Notes: generated by a model not told the origin, from the sequence alone. Numbered from the stretch's first letter, positions 9,774 through 18,709 are shown. The stretch is DNA of 64,000 nucleotides from Sedimenticola_A sp040506895 (GCA_040506895.1 JBEVVY010000001.1:1054001-1118000); one strand, 5' to 3'. Numbers and translations are program-made.

Positions 9774-10970
9774 ATGCAGCGCAATCAACTGAATTTCATC
9801 TTCCTGAACGCGGGACATTTCCTCGATCACTTCTTTATGCTGATCTTTGCCTCCGTTGCGGCACTGCGCCTTAGTGAAGAATGGGGTATGTCCTATAGCG
9901 AGTTGATCCCATACGCCACCCCTGGATTTATCGCTTTCGGTGCTTGCGCCCTGGTTTCAGGCTGGATAGCCGATTGATGGAGTCGTCATGGCATGATGGT
10001 GATATTTTTTCTGGGTATCGGTATCAGCTCGGTTTTTTCAGGGCTTGCCAACAGTCCTGTACAAATGGCTATTGGTTTATTGCTGATTGGTATTTTTGCA
10101 TCCATCTATCATCCGGTTGGTTTAGCAATGGTTGTCGATGGGCGAAAGAAAACAGGAACCCTGTTGGCCATCAATGGCGTATTTGGAAATATGGGTGTAG
10201 CGAGTGCTGCGCTGGTTACCGGCGTTCTCATTGATACCTACGGCTGGGCTAGCGCATTTTATATACCAGGCACTGTTTCAATCATTATTGGAATACTTTA
10301 CCTGGTCTTTATCAGGTATGAATCGCGACAAGAAAGCAGCCAGGGAAAGCATGAAAGCAATATTGAGCCTGTAGAGAACCAGGTGTCGAAAAGAACCCTG
10401 ATACATGTGTTTGGCATTATCTTTTTCACCACGGCAATAGGTGGCCTGATTTTCCAGAGTACGACTTTCTCGTTGCCGAAGGTCTTTGCAGAAGCCATGG
10501 GTGGGTCTGCTTCCAGTATTGGATGGTACTCATTCCTGGTTTTCTCAGTGGCCGCGCTGGCACAGCTGGTTGTGGGACACCTGCTGGACAATCACTCAGT
10601 ACGTTCAGTGTTTGCAGTTATCGCCGCAATGCAAACCTTGTTATTCATTGTAATGACACAGACAAGTGGTTTTATTTCCTTATATGTGGCTATTGGGTTT
10701 ATGTTATTCGTCTTTGGTCAAATACCGATAAATGATGTTCTGGTTGCACGGTTGGTTAAATCGAAATGGCGAAGCCGTGCATATGCTGTTCGATACATCG
10801 TAACTTTTAGTGTGATGGCACTGGCTGTTCCATTCATTGCCTGGATACATGGTGCGTGGGAATTCAATATCTTGTTTGCTGTCCTGGCTTTTTCAGCCTT
10901 GATGATTTTTTCTGCAACTCTGTTGTTACCCGCAAATAACAGGGGTGTAACCCATGCTGGTGCCGCTTGA
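9774..10970 (+). pseudogene. MFS transporter interrupted by one in-frame TGA
   Basis: Two open stretches in the same frame together encode a 398-residue major facilitator protein with about twelve hydrophobic segments. They are separated only by a TGA at 9975-9977. The context reads GWIAD, stop, WSRHGMM. In MFS proteins the loop between helices 2 and 3 normally has a D-R-(W)-(S/G)-R pattern, so the lost residue is most likely arginine, and CGA to TGA is a single transition. No second lesion is visible over the remaining 325 residues. The gene is AT-richer than its neighbours and is flanked by a direct repeat, both consistent with acquisition by transfer. It may be a recent pseudogene, a sequencing error or a readthrough gene; the substrate cannot be predicted. 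Confidence 0.8.
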
Positions 10971-11090
10971 TACCGCTGATTGTTTGAAATGACTTGATTG
11001 GTCCTTGATTCTTCAATCCATTCAGACAAAAGAAAAGGCACCTTGGGGATATACCCTGCCAGTTGTTTTCTTCAGGCAGGTAAACGCTTC

Positions 11091-11132
11091 TGGCCAAACC
11101 TCTTCCTGTCCCGGTCTACTGGTGGGGTATCG
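11091..11132 (+). repeat. Right copy of the direct repeat flanking the MFS gene
   Basis: This copy carries the same TGGCCAAACCTCTTCC core as 9578-9593, followed by a diverged tail (TACTG and TGG shared). It lies 120 bases after the MFS stop codon. The 371 bases between the MFS gene and the small peptide gene hold this repeat and the long dyad, and no convincing protein gene. Confidence 0.6.
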
Positions 11133-11251
11133 GAAGAGAGCTGTCAACAACAGTGGAGACCTGGGAGGCGTATACCGGGATGTCCTGGGATGGCCCCAGA
11201 TCCAGGTAGAGCCAAGCGGACCACAGCGAGGTGTCTCGCTGGGATTATGTC

Positions 11252-11321
11252 GGGAAACACAGGAGACAGACCAGGGTCATTGCATGAACAACCCTGGTCT
11301 GTCCCTGTTTTTCTGTTTCCC
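11252..11321. terminator. Long dyad, possible terminator of the small-peptide gene
   Basis: A nested inverted repeat: outer arms GGGAAAC / GTTTCCC, middle arms CAGG / CCTG, and inner arms CAGACCAGGGT / ACCCTGGTCTG around a loop of about 13 bases. It starts 20 bases after the stop of the minus-strand 44-aa gene. A TTTTT tract follows the inner stem on the plus strand, but there is no clear U-tract on the minus strand. It could be a terminator, an mRNA-stabilising stem or a small mobile repeat. Confidence 0.55.
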
Positions 11322-11341
11322 GAACGGGGAGCTAAGCGGGA

Positions 11342-11476
11342 TCAGGCTTCGCTTTTCTTCTGAAAGAAAACTCGTGCCTGCCCCATGGCCACACCGAGGA
11401 CGGTGGCGATGCTCAAAGCTGCGACAGCAAAAAGGAATACTGCTGATGCCATGATCAAGACGGGTGCTACATTCAT
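11342..11476 (-). CDS. 44-aa single-pass membrane peptide
   Basis: A short ORF beginning ATG AAT GTA GCA, with a strong AGGAG ribosome binding site six bases upstream. The peptide MNVAPVLIMASAVFLFAVAA starts a continuous hydrophobic helix to about residue 31, and a positively charged tail (ARVFFQKKSEA) follows, suggesting a cytoplasmic C-terminus. I do not recognise a family. Its size and shape resemble accessory subunits of respiratory complexes, but that is only analogy. The cytochrome operon starts about 350 bases away in the opposite direction. Confidence 0.6.
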   Translation of the reverse strand: MNVAPVLIMASAVFLFAVAALSIATVLGVAMGQARVFFQKKSEA

Positions 11477-11643
11477 GATGATCTCCTACAGGCAATCGGA
11501 AATTGAAAACATATGCAATCTCACGACCTATATTAGCATCTTGTAAAATAATTGAAAACCTGATTAGAAATCGTTTTGCTCTTTTTTTGGGAATTTATAT
11601 CCTTCAAGCAAGGCCTGTACCCGGCCACCTTATCTTCTCCTTG

Positions 11644-11659
11644 ATTGACGATTGTCAAT
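11644..11659 (+). promoter_or_regulatory. FNR/DNR-type palindrome before the cytochrome operon
   Basis: ATTGAC-GATT-GTCAAT is a perfect 6-4-6 palindrome. Its TTGAC-N4-GTCAA core fits the CRP/FNR superfamily and is close to the FNR (TTGAT-N4-ATCAA) and DNR/NNR consensus. It lies about 165 bases before the start of the multiheme cytochrome gene, in a 348-base gap that otherwise shows only AT-rich sequence. Regulation by oxygen or nitrogen oxides is inferred. Confidence 0.6.
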
Positions 11660-11824
11660 GATGTTGTGTTCGGGAAAAGAAATACTCGGGGGAATAATAA
11701 GATTAGCGTGTTCGGAATCACCGGTCCGTTAGACACTGCAGTCCCGTTTTTGGCTCCGTTTTGATGTATTGAACGTTTATGCCTCGGTATAGCGGTTGTG
11801 CACTTGACTCGCGAGGAAATAATA

Positions 11825-13807
11825 ATGCAGTACATCGCGCCCAGATCTCCAGCCTGGATTTTCGTTTTTCTTTTCGCCCTCTGTTTCTTCACTCCCGTTC
11901 AGAGTGCCGAGGGTGAACTGACCGTTCTGGGGGAAGCCCCTCCCCCCGGTTTCGACCCGGCCACAGGGAAACGCATCATCCCCAACGAGCGATGCCTGAA
12001 GTGTCACGGCGATGCCCACGAGAAGACCGACACCCGGGATGACGGAACCGCCGTAAACATCTACGCGGAACCGGAGAAACTCGAAGCCAGCGTACATGGC
12101 GAGCGTAACTGCACCGAATGTCATGCCACCATCGACCGGGTGCCTCACCGCGAGACACCGGAAGTTGCAGTGGGCTGCGTGGAGTGTCACCGCGAAACCT
12201 GGGACGAGCACCGCAACGATCCGGAAGGCAAGTACGAGCGCCTCGGCGTGGTGATGGAGACCATCGAGTCCTACTACGACTCGGTGCATGCCCGCCCCAA
12301 CAAGCACGACCAGTCCGAAACCAACGCCACCTGCTACGATTGCCACGAAGCCCACGACATCGGCACCCTGGGCAGCCATCAACGGGCCGAGCACCGGTTG
12401 AAGAATCCCGAGGTGTGCGGCGAGTGCCATAAGAAAGAATTCAAGGTCTATCGCGACTCTCTCCATGGAAAGGCGGCTCTCGAAGAGGGCAACGCCGAAT
12501 CGGCCGTCTGCTCCGACTGCCACACCACCCATCAAATCGACTCACCCGACAGTGACAAGGCAAAGCTCGCGATCACCAAGAACTGCGGTGATTGCCACAA
12601 GGAGGCGCAACGCACCTACTTCGACTCCTATCACGGCCAGGTGCATCGTCTGGGTTACACCAACACCGCCAAGTGTCATGACTGTCACGGAAGCCACGAT
12701 ATCAAGAATGAAGATGATCCAACCTCGGAGATTCATGCCAACAACCGCCTGGAGAACTGCCGGGTCTGCCATGAAGACGCCAATGAGAACTTCCTGACCT
12801 TCTGGCCACACGGTGATGCGGATGACCGGGAGAAATACCCGGGCCTCTGGTTCTTCAAGATCTTCATGCAGACACTGATCTTCTCGGTCATGGCCTTCTT
12901 CTGGGTACACGTGGTGCTTTGGCTCTACCGCGAGGTGAAGGACCGCCTGGAGGGCAAGGGCTTCATCGAGGATCTGGATAAACCCGATGTGGTCTATTTT
13001 CAGCGCTTCCCATCAGTCTGGCGCTGGATCCACGGCCTGTTCGCCATCTCAACCATGACCCTGATCCTTACGGGTACCACCCTGCTGTTTGCGCACACTG
13101 GCTGGGCCAAGGCCGTGGTGGTGTTCCTCGGTGGACCGGAGATGGAGGGTATCATCCATCGTACCGCGGCCGTCATCTGGCTGAGTATCTTCGTGGTTCA
13201 CCTGGCCATCGCCATCAGCAACATCTGGGCCAAGCGCGATACCTTCAAATGGTTCGGCAGCACCTCCATGCTGCCCAACTGGAAGGACTGGGATGACCTG
13301 AAGGGTATGTTCAAGTGGTTCCTCGGTCGCGGCCCCCGCCCCGAGTTCACCCACTGGACCTACTGGCAGAAGTTCGACTACTGGGCCCCCTTCTGGGGTG
13401 CGGCGATCATCGGCTCATCCGGTATCATGCTGTTCGCACCGGAGACAACGGCCATCATCCTGCCGGGCTGGATGTTCAATATCGCCACCCTGGTGCATGC
13501 CGAAGAGGCGTTGCTGGCAGCGATCTTCCTCAACTCGGTGCACTTCTTCAACGTGCATTTCCGGCCTGAGCGCTTCCCGATGAGTACCACGATCTTCACC
13601 GGCAAGATCCCCATCGAGGAGTTCAAGCACGACCACCGCCTCGAATACGAGCGACTGGTTGCCAATGATGAACTGGACAAGCACCTGGTGAAGCGTCCCT
13701 CGCGGCGTGCTGACCTGGCGTCCTCTTTCATCACCACCGTACTGATCATGTCCGGCCTTGGCCTGCTTACCCTGGTCCTGATCGGCCTGATGACCTCACC
13801 AGCTTGA
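11825..13807 (+). CDS. Nine-heme cytochrome c fused to a cytochrome b domain
   Basis: A 660-aa membrane protein. After a signal peptide (about residues 1-28) the periplasmic half contains nine CxxCH heme-binding motifs in order: CLKCH, CTECH, CVECH, CYDCH, CGECH, CSDCH, CGDCH, CHDCH, CRVCH. From about residue 335 follow some six membrane helices with paired histidines (WIHGLF, IIHRTA/VVHLA, LVHAEEA, SVHFFNVHF) that could hold two b hemes. The likely role is electron transfer between the quinone pool and periplasmic cytochromes. An upstream GTG is in frame, but the ATG after GAGGAAAT is chosen because it starts the signal peptide. The next gene begins 17 bases later. The exact family is not known to me. 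Confidence 0.88.
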   Translation: MQYIAPRSPAWIFVFLFALCFFTPVQSAEGELTVLGEAPPPGFDPATGKRIIPNERCLKCHGDAHEKTDTRDDGTAVNIYAEPEKLEASVHGERNCTECHATIDRVPHRETPEVAVGCVECHRETWDEHRNDPEGKYERLGVVMETIESYYDSVHARPNKHDQSETNATCYDCHEAHDIGTLGSHQRAEHRLKNPEVCGECHKKEFKVYRDSLHGKAALEEGNAESAVCSDCHTTHQIDSPDSDKAKLAITKNCGDCHKEAQRTYFDSYHGQVHRLGYTNTAKCHDCHGSHDIKNEDDPTSEIHANNRLENCRVCHEDANENFLTFWPHGDADDREKYPGLWFFKIFMQTLIFSVMAFFWVHVVLWLYREVKDRLEGKGFIEDLDKPDVVYFQRFPSVWRWIHGLFAISTMTLILTGTTLLFAHTGWAKAVVVFLGGPEMEGIIHRTAAVIWLSIFVVHLAIAISNIWAKRDTFKWFGSTSMLPNWKDWDDLKGMFKWFLGRGPRPEFTHWTYWQKFDYWAPFWGAAIIGSSGIMLFAPETTAIILPGWMFNIATLVHAEEALLAAIFLNSVHFFNVHFRPERFPMSTTIFTGKIPIEEFKHDHRLEYERLVANDELDKHLVKRPSRRADLASSFITTVLIMSGLGLLTLVLIGLMTSPA

Positions 13808-13823
13808 ACGGAGATATAAGTCA

Positions 13824-14405
13824 ATGAGAAAAAACAACACCATTGCATTCCTGGTCCTGCTGACGATCCTGCCTGCTTTTGCCCAGGCAGAGGGTCCAAC
13901 GGGCCAGGCCCTCGCCTTCACCTGCGCCGGTTGCCACGGTACCGACGGCTCAAGCGTCGGTCCCTCCAGCCCCTCTATCGCCGGCATGGACCCGGATGTC
14001 TTCATCGACGTGATGAAGGGCTACCAGCAGGACAAGCGCAATTCGACCATCATGAACCGCATTGCCAAGGCCTACAGCGATGAGCAGCTCAAGGGTATGG
14101 CCTGGTTCTTTGCCAAGCAGAAACTGCGTCTCACACCGCAGAAGCACGACCCGCAGCTGGCGGCTCGCGGGGAAAAACTGCACAACACCTATTGTGAAAA
14201 GTGCCATGAGAATGGCGGCGCCGCGGGAGACTCCGGCACTTTGGCCGGACAGTGGATGCCCTATCTCAAGTACAGCATGGCCGATTACATCGATGGTTTG
14301 CGTCCCTATCCGCGCAAGATGAAACGTAAGGTCGATGCCGTGATCAAGGATGAAGGCGATGACGCGGTACAGGCCCTGATCCACTACTACGGCAGCCAGC
14401 AGTAA
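13824..14405 (+). CDS. Diheme cytochrome c (c4 / FccA type)
   Basis: A 193-aa exported protein: signal peptide at residues 1-22 ending AQA, then two cytochrome c domains with heme motifs CAGCH (about residue 33) and CEKCH (about residue 125). Each is followed by the spacing and distal methionine region expected of c4-type cytochromes. In flavocytochrome c sulfide dehydrogenase, a diheme subunit of this kind pairs with the flavoprotein FccB, whose homologue is encoded 20 bases downstream. The gene has a GGAGATAT ribosome binding site. It should pass electrons between the flavoprotein and the multiheme cytochrome encoded upstream. Confidence 0.88.
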   Translation: MRKNNTIAFLVLLTILPAFAQAEGPTGQALAFTCAGCHGTDGSSVGPSSPSIAGMDPDVFIDVMKGYQQDKRNSTIMNRIAKAYSDEQLKGMAWFFAKQKLRLTPQKHDPQLAARGEKLHNTYCEKCHENGGAAGDSGTLAGQWMPYLKYSMADYIDGLRPYPRKMKRKVDAVIKDEGDDAVQALIHYYGSQQ

Positions 14406-14425
14406 CTCGCGGAAGGAGAACAATA

Positions 14426-15721
14426 ATGAGCAATATGAAACGCAGAGACTTCATCCGCTGGTCTGCAGGAATGACCCTTGCCGGTGGCACCCTGGGCTTT
14501 CCCGGACTGCTGTTGGCAGCCACACGCAAGGTGGTGGTGGTGGGTGGTGGCGTCGGTGGCTGTACCGCCGCCAAGTACATACGCAAGCTCGACCCGAGTG
14601 TCGAGGTCACACTGATCGAAACACAAAAGACCTATACCTCCTGTTTCATGAGTAACGAGGTGTTGAGCGGTGACCGTACATTGGCGTCGATCACCTTCGA
14701 CTACGAGGGCCTGAAGCGCCACGGCGTCAAGATCGTCATCGACTCGGTGACTGCAATCGACCCAGCAGCAAAAACGGTCGCCACCCAGGGCGGCGACACA
14801 TTCGCCTACGACGCCTGTGTCGTCTCTCCCGGCGTCGACTTCAAGTGGGATGCAATCGATGGTTACGATGCGGAAGTGGCCGAGGAGATCCCCCACGCCT
14901 GGTTCGCCGGCCCCCAGACGGTGACCCTGAAAAACCAGATCCGTGCCATGCCCGAAGGGGGCAAGGTGATAATCGTCGCCCCGCCCAATCCCTATAAATG
15001 CCCCCCCGGCCCCTACGAGCGGGCAGCGCAGATCGCCATGTACTGCAAGCACCATAAGCCAAGGGCGAAGATCATCATTCTCGATCCGAAAGACTCTTTC
15101 TCGAAACAGGGTCTATTCAGGCAGGGCTGGAGCAAGCACTACGGTTTCGGCACCGAAAACAGCATGATCGAGTGGGTGGGTGCAGCAGGTGGCGGCGTGG
15201 TGGAAGCGCTCGACCCATCAACCCGCACCCTTGAGGGCGAGGTCGAGGATTTCCAAGGCGACGTCATCAACATCATCCCACCCCAGAAGGCGGGCAAGGT
15301 CGCCTTTGCATCGGACCTGGTGGATGGTGACTGGTGCCCGGTCGACAAGCTGACATTCGAATCGACCCGACACAAGGATGTCTATGTACTGGGCGACGCC
15401 TCCAGTGCAGCCAAGATGCCCAAGTCGGCATATGCCGCCAATTCCCAGGCCAAGGTGGCAGCTGCCGCCATCGTGTCGAAGTTCAACGACCTGCCCGTGG
15501 GCGACCCCACCTTCGTCAACACCTGCTACAGCATCATCAGCCACGAGCACGGGATCTCGGTGGCAGCGGTCTATTCACTGGACCGCGCCAACAACATGAT
15601 CCTGCCGATCAAGGGAGCTGGAGGCCTCTCCCCCATGGATGCTTCGGATGCCCAACGCAAACGCGAGGTGAGCTACGCCCACAGCTGGTTCGAGAACGTC
15701 ATCAACGACATGATGGAATAA
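14426..15721 (+). CDS. FccB-like flavocytochrome c sulfide dehydrogenase flavoprotein
   Basis: A 431-aa Tat-exported flavoprotein (leader KRRDFIRWSAG at residues 5-15). The FAD-binding motif is VVVVGGGVGGCTAAKY right after the leader, and the second FAD motif DVYVLGDAS lies near residue 320. Cys192 in PYKCPPGPYERA and Cys367 in NTCYS correspond to the redox-active disulfide of FccB, so sulfide (or persulfide) chemistry is plausible. Other cysteines lie at 73 and 304. It is third in an operon with a diheme cytochrome and the nine-heme/cytochrome b protein. Closely related SoxF flavoproteins cannot be excluded. Confidence 0.87.
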   Translation: MSNMKRRDFIRWSAGMTLAGGTLGFPGLLLAATRKVVVVGGGVGGCTAAKYIRKLDPSVEVTLIETQKTYTSCFMSNEVLSGDRTLASITFDYEGLKRHGVKIVIDSVTAIDPAAKTVATQGGDTFAYDACVVSPGVDFKWDAIDGYDAEVAEEIPHAWFAGPQTVTLKNQIRAMPEGGKVIIVAPPNPYKCPPGPYERAAQIAMYCKHHKPRAKIIILDPKDSFSKQGLFRQGWSKHYGFGTENSMIEWVGAAGGGVVEALDPSTRTLEGEVEDFQGDVINIIPPQKAGKVAFASDLVDGDWCPVDKLTFESTRHKDVYVLGDASSAAKMPKSAYAANSQAKVAAAAIVSKFNDLPVGDPTFVNTCYSIISHEHGISVAAVYSLDRANNMILPIKGAGGLSPMDASDAQRKREVSYAHSWFENVINDMME

Positions 15722-15746
15722 GCAGCCAGCAAGAGAAAACAGCGAG

Positions 15747-15785
15747 GGGCGGACCGTGAGAAACCGGTCCGCCCTTTCTGCTTTC
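15747..15785 (+). terminator. Rho-independent terminator after the FccB-like gene
   Basis: A GC-rich stem GGGCGGACC / GGTCCGCCC with a short loop, followed by TTTCTGCTTTCT. It starts 25 bases after the flavoprotein stop and ends the three-gene respiratory operon. Confidence 0.85.
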
Positions 15786-15918
15786 TGGGGATTACCGAAG
15801 TACAGATCGTTCACAAACCGATGGGCGACGGTTTGCTTTCATACCCCATCACATTGAAAACTCTCCACAACTGGGCAATGCTTTCCAATATAGGAAAAAC
15901 AATGAATCGGGGAGAGCC

Positions 15919-17670
15919 GTGTCCAGCATCGGATCAAAAGGGAGCCTGTTCGCTATCGTCGCTCTGCTGACGGTACTGTTCCAGCTTTCCCCGCTCTCCA
16001 CCGCACTCGACAACCGGCTACTGGACTCGGCGTTCAGCCTGCTTCGCAGTATCGAGCCCACACCACTCGAAGATGATGTGGTGCTGGTGGGAATAGAAGA
16101 GAATACCGGCAAGGGCTTCGATGAACCGTTCAGCCTCTGGCACCCCCACATCGGCCGTTTCATCAAGGCCGTGAGCGAGTCGCAGGCACGTCTTCTGGCA
16201 CTCGACATCGTGCTCCCCGACCGTTCCTACGACAGCCTGCTGCCTGGCTATGACCGGCAACTGCTGGCAGGCCTGCTGGCAGCCCGTGACCGGTTACCAC
16301 TGGTCCTGGCACAGACAGTGGACGGCTCAGGCGACATCCGCCCCATCTTCCCGCCAATCATCTCCCTCGCGGGACAGGATGCCCTTGGACTGGTACTGGT
16401 GTACCCTGACCCGGACGGCGTGGTCCGACGTTATACGCCAGAACTGGTAACGGACAGGGGCAGTTACCCCAGCCTGGTACACCGCATGGCAGAGCAGCTC
16501 AATGCACCCCGGGAACCCGGCCTTATCGATTACACCCTTGGCCAGCCCATCAGCTACATACCGATGCAGCAGGTGCTCGATTGGCATGCGCAGGGTGACC
16601 AGGGCAGCCTGGCCCGCTTCAGGGACAAGGTCGTGCTCCTGGGAAGCGTGTTGCCCTTTGCAGACCGCCACCGTCTGCCAGTACCCCTGGCCGCCTGGGA
16701 ACCGGGAAACAGGCGTGCGCCGGGTGTACTGGTGCATGTCCAGGCACTGCGCACCCTGATGCACGAGGGCATCGTAAAAACCACCCACCCCCTGACCACC
16801 CTTGCACTGGCCCTGGTTGCAATTCTCCTGCTCTCCCGCGTCTCCCACCCCCTGGTCACGGCACTCCTGGCATTGTCGGCACTGGTTATTCTGGGGCTCG
16901 TCACAATCGGCCTGCTTGGTACCGGTATTCATCTGCAGGCCACCACGATAGCCATTGGCATCCTGCTGACGGCAGTGGCCCGTTTTGCCTTCACCGGCAT
17001 GCATGCCTTCCTGGAACGGCGTCGACTCACCCAATCGTTTGGACGCTACGTGAGCCCCAACGTGCTGGAAGGTATTCTCGACGGCCAGATTGACCCGGCC
17101 GGTGAAGGGCGGCAGCTGCCACTGTGTGTCCTCTTCTCCGACATCAGGAGCTTCACCCGTCGCAGCGAATCCCTGCCACCGGAAGAGGTGGTCGCCCTGC
17201 TCAACCGTTACTTCGACCAGATGGTGGCAGCGGTTCACGACAAGGGCGGCACGGTGGACAAATTCATCGGGGACGGACTGATGGCCTTTTTCGGCGCGCC
17301 CAATCCCCAGGACAACCCGGCACAGGCGGCCTTCGCGGCGGCACGGGATATGATGCAACGGCTAGAGACCCTGAACAAAGAGCTGGAGCAGTCGGGAACT
17401 TCCCCCATCCGGATCGGTATCGGGCTGCACCTGGGCGATGCCGTTGTGGGCCATGTCGGCGCCAGCAGCAGACTGGAGTACACTGCCATTGGCGATACGG
17501 TCAATCTCGCCTCGAGACTCGAGGGCCTGAGCAAGACCCTGGGTTACACCGTGATCATGAGTGGAGAATTCGCCGACGCCCTGCCCGGTGATTGCGACCT
17601 GGTGGAACTGGGGGAACAGCATATCAAGGGACATACACCAGTGCAGATATACGGCTGGGGTAATGCCTGA
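15919..17670 (+). CDS. CHASE2 domain adenylate/guanylate cyclase
   Basis: A 583-aa protein: one N-terminal hydrophobic segment, a periplasmic CHASE2 sensor (about 30-285, with motifs such as ALDIVLPDRS and DPDGVVRRY), two or three membrane helices (about 293-355), and a class III nucleotidyl cyclase domain. The metal-binding aspartates are visible in LFSDIRSF (about 404) and FIGDGLMAFFG (about 448), so the enzyme should be active. Its product, probably cAMP, could reach cyclic-nucleotide-binding proteins such as the rhodanese fusion at 52.9 kb. The GTG start follows a GGGGAGAG ribosome binding site; the nearby ATG is out of frame. The next gene starts 11 bases downstream. Confidence 0.92.
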   Translation: MSSIGSKGSLFAIVALLTVLFQLSPLSTALDNRLLDSAFSLLRSIEPTPLEDDVVLVGIEENTGKGFDEPFSLWHPHIGRFIKAVSESQARLLALDIVLPDRSYDSLLPGYDRQLLAGLLAARDRLPLVLAQTVDGSGDIRPIFPPIISLAGQDALGLVLVYPDPDGVVRRYTPELVTDRGSYPSLVHRMAEQLNAPREPGLIDYTLGQPISYIPMQQVLDWHAQGDQGSLARFRDKVVLLGSVLPFADRHRLPVPLAAWEPGNRRAPGVLVHVQALRTLMHEGIVKTTHPLTTLALALVAILLLSRVSHPLVTALLALSALVILGLVTIGLLGTGIHLQATTIAIGILLTAVARFAFTGMHAFLERRRLTQSFGRYVSPNVLEGILDGQIDPAGEGRQLPLCVLFSDIRSFTRRSESLPPEEVVALLNRYFDQMVAAVHDKGGTVDKFIGDGLMAFFGAPNPQDNPAQAAFAAARDMMQRLETLNKELEQSGTSPIRIGIGLHLGDAVVGHVGASSRLEYTAIGDTVNLASRLEGLSKTLGYTVIMSGEFADALPGDCDLVELGEQHIKGHTPVQIYGWGNA

Positions 17671-17681
17671 GGAAACCCGAA

Positions 17682-18584
17682 ATGAGATGCGGAGCTGAAA
17701 CGGAAATGGAGACCACAGCAGGCAACAGGAACTACAACCGGTACCCTGTCACCCTGGCCGGCCCTGTGTTCGCTCTTCTGATCACACTCATGCCCCAGGT
17801 AGTCGCGGCCTCTGTGGCGATGATAGTGGACCTCCTGGGCACCACGACACTGGAACGTGACGGACAACAACAACCCGCCAATCTTCTCGACTACCTTCAG
17901 ACCGGCGACAAGCTCACATTGGCAAAGCAGAGCAGCCTCACCCTGGTCTACCTGAAGTCGGCCAGGGAGTACCGCTACCAGGGCAATGCGCGGTTGATCA
18001 TCGGCCCGGAAGCACCGCAACAGGAGCTTGGCACGCCGGCCCAGAGCCGCGAGCTGTCCATCATGCGTGAGACCGGCCTCAGCCAGCAGCAGTTGCAGGG
18101 CTATGAGCAGGCGGGACTGGTGATGAGGAGTATGAAGCCCCGCAAGGCTTCCACCAGGGTGAGCATCACCCAGACATGGCCGGTGGTGCGCTGGAGGGGT
18201 GATCACGCAGAACAGCGCTACCAGCTGCTGCTGAGCGATCTGACAGGCAATATCCTGCACCGTGCAGAGGTCCACGGTACCGTCTACCACCCCCCAGGAG
18301 AGCTGCAACTGAAACGGGGGAAACGCTATCACTGGACTGTCCGCCCCCTGCAAAAGCCCGGTGCTCAGCGTATTGGCAGGGCCGGCTTTCACCTGCCGGC
18401 CGGGCAGGGATTGGAAAATCTCAGGGCGAGACGACCAGCCAAGAATGCCCCGTTCTCCAACTGGGTGATCTACGCCGTGGCACTGGAGCGGGCAGGACTG
18501 CCCCGGGATGCCCGGGAAGTATGGCAATGGCTGGCAGCCCAACGACCCGATGAAAAAGCACTTGCTGAAAGAGCCGCTGACTGA
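17682..18584 (+). CDS. FecR-like hypothetical exported protein
   Basis: A 300-aa protein with an N-terminal hydrophobic segment (about 25-45) ending AAS. The next part (about 45-110) resembles a FecR-type beta domain: a GTTTLERDG segment, then LQTGDKLTLAKQSSLTLVYL. The remainder has a TWPVVRWRG region and a helical C-terminus. FecR-like proteins are often encoded beside CHASE2 cyclases or CHAT proteins, and the 11-base gap to the cyclase supports co-expression. The function is unknown; it may supply a periplasmic ligand or scaffold for the CHASE2 sensor. A GAGGAAA ribosome binding site supports the start. Confidence 0.65.
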   Translation: MRCGAETEMETTAGNRNYNRYPVTLAGPVFALLITLMPQVVAASVAMIVDLLGTTTLERDGQQQPANLLDYLQTGDKLTLAKQSSLTLVYLKSAREYRYQGNARLIIGPEAPQQELGTPAQSRELSIMRETGLSQQQLQGYEQAGLVMRSMKPRKASTRVSITQTWPVVRWRGDHAEQRYQLLLSDLTGNILHRAEVHGTVYHPPGELQLKRGKRYHWTVRPLQKPGAQRIGRAGFHLPAGQGLENLRARRPAKNAPFSNWVIYAVALERAGLPRDAREVWQWLAAQRPDEKALAERAAD

Positions 18585-18651
18585 AAAGCCCTGCTGTGGA
18601 TCAGACTCCCCAAGAAGCCACCTTCTATCTGCCTGGAAAACAAGAACAAAC

Positions 18652-18677
18652 GAAAGCCCCACATATGCGGGGCTTTC
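18652..18677. terminator. Bidirectional terminator between convergent genes
   Basis: A perfect 9-bp stem, GAAAGCCCC / GGGGCTTTC, with an 8-base loop, lies between the FecR-like gene (plus) and the diheme cytochrome pseudogene (minus). T-rich sequence follows on the minus strand (TTTCGTTTGTT), so it should serve at least that direction. Confidence 0.75.
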
Positions 18678-18709
18678 AGAATTAAAAAGCTGATAAAACC
18701 AAGTAGGTT

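Noticed and set aside
9975..9977. UGA as selenocysteine in the MFS gene
   Set aside because: The conserved loop calls for Arg, no SECIS-like stem follows, and MFS transporters do not use selenocysteine.
11005..11454. 149-codon plus-strand ORF over the repeat and dyad
   Set aside because: It reads through the direct repeat and the 70-bp dyad, has no ribosome binding site, and overlaps the better minus-strand 44-aa gene.
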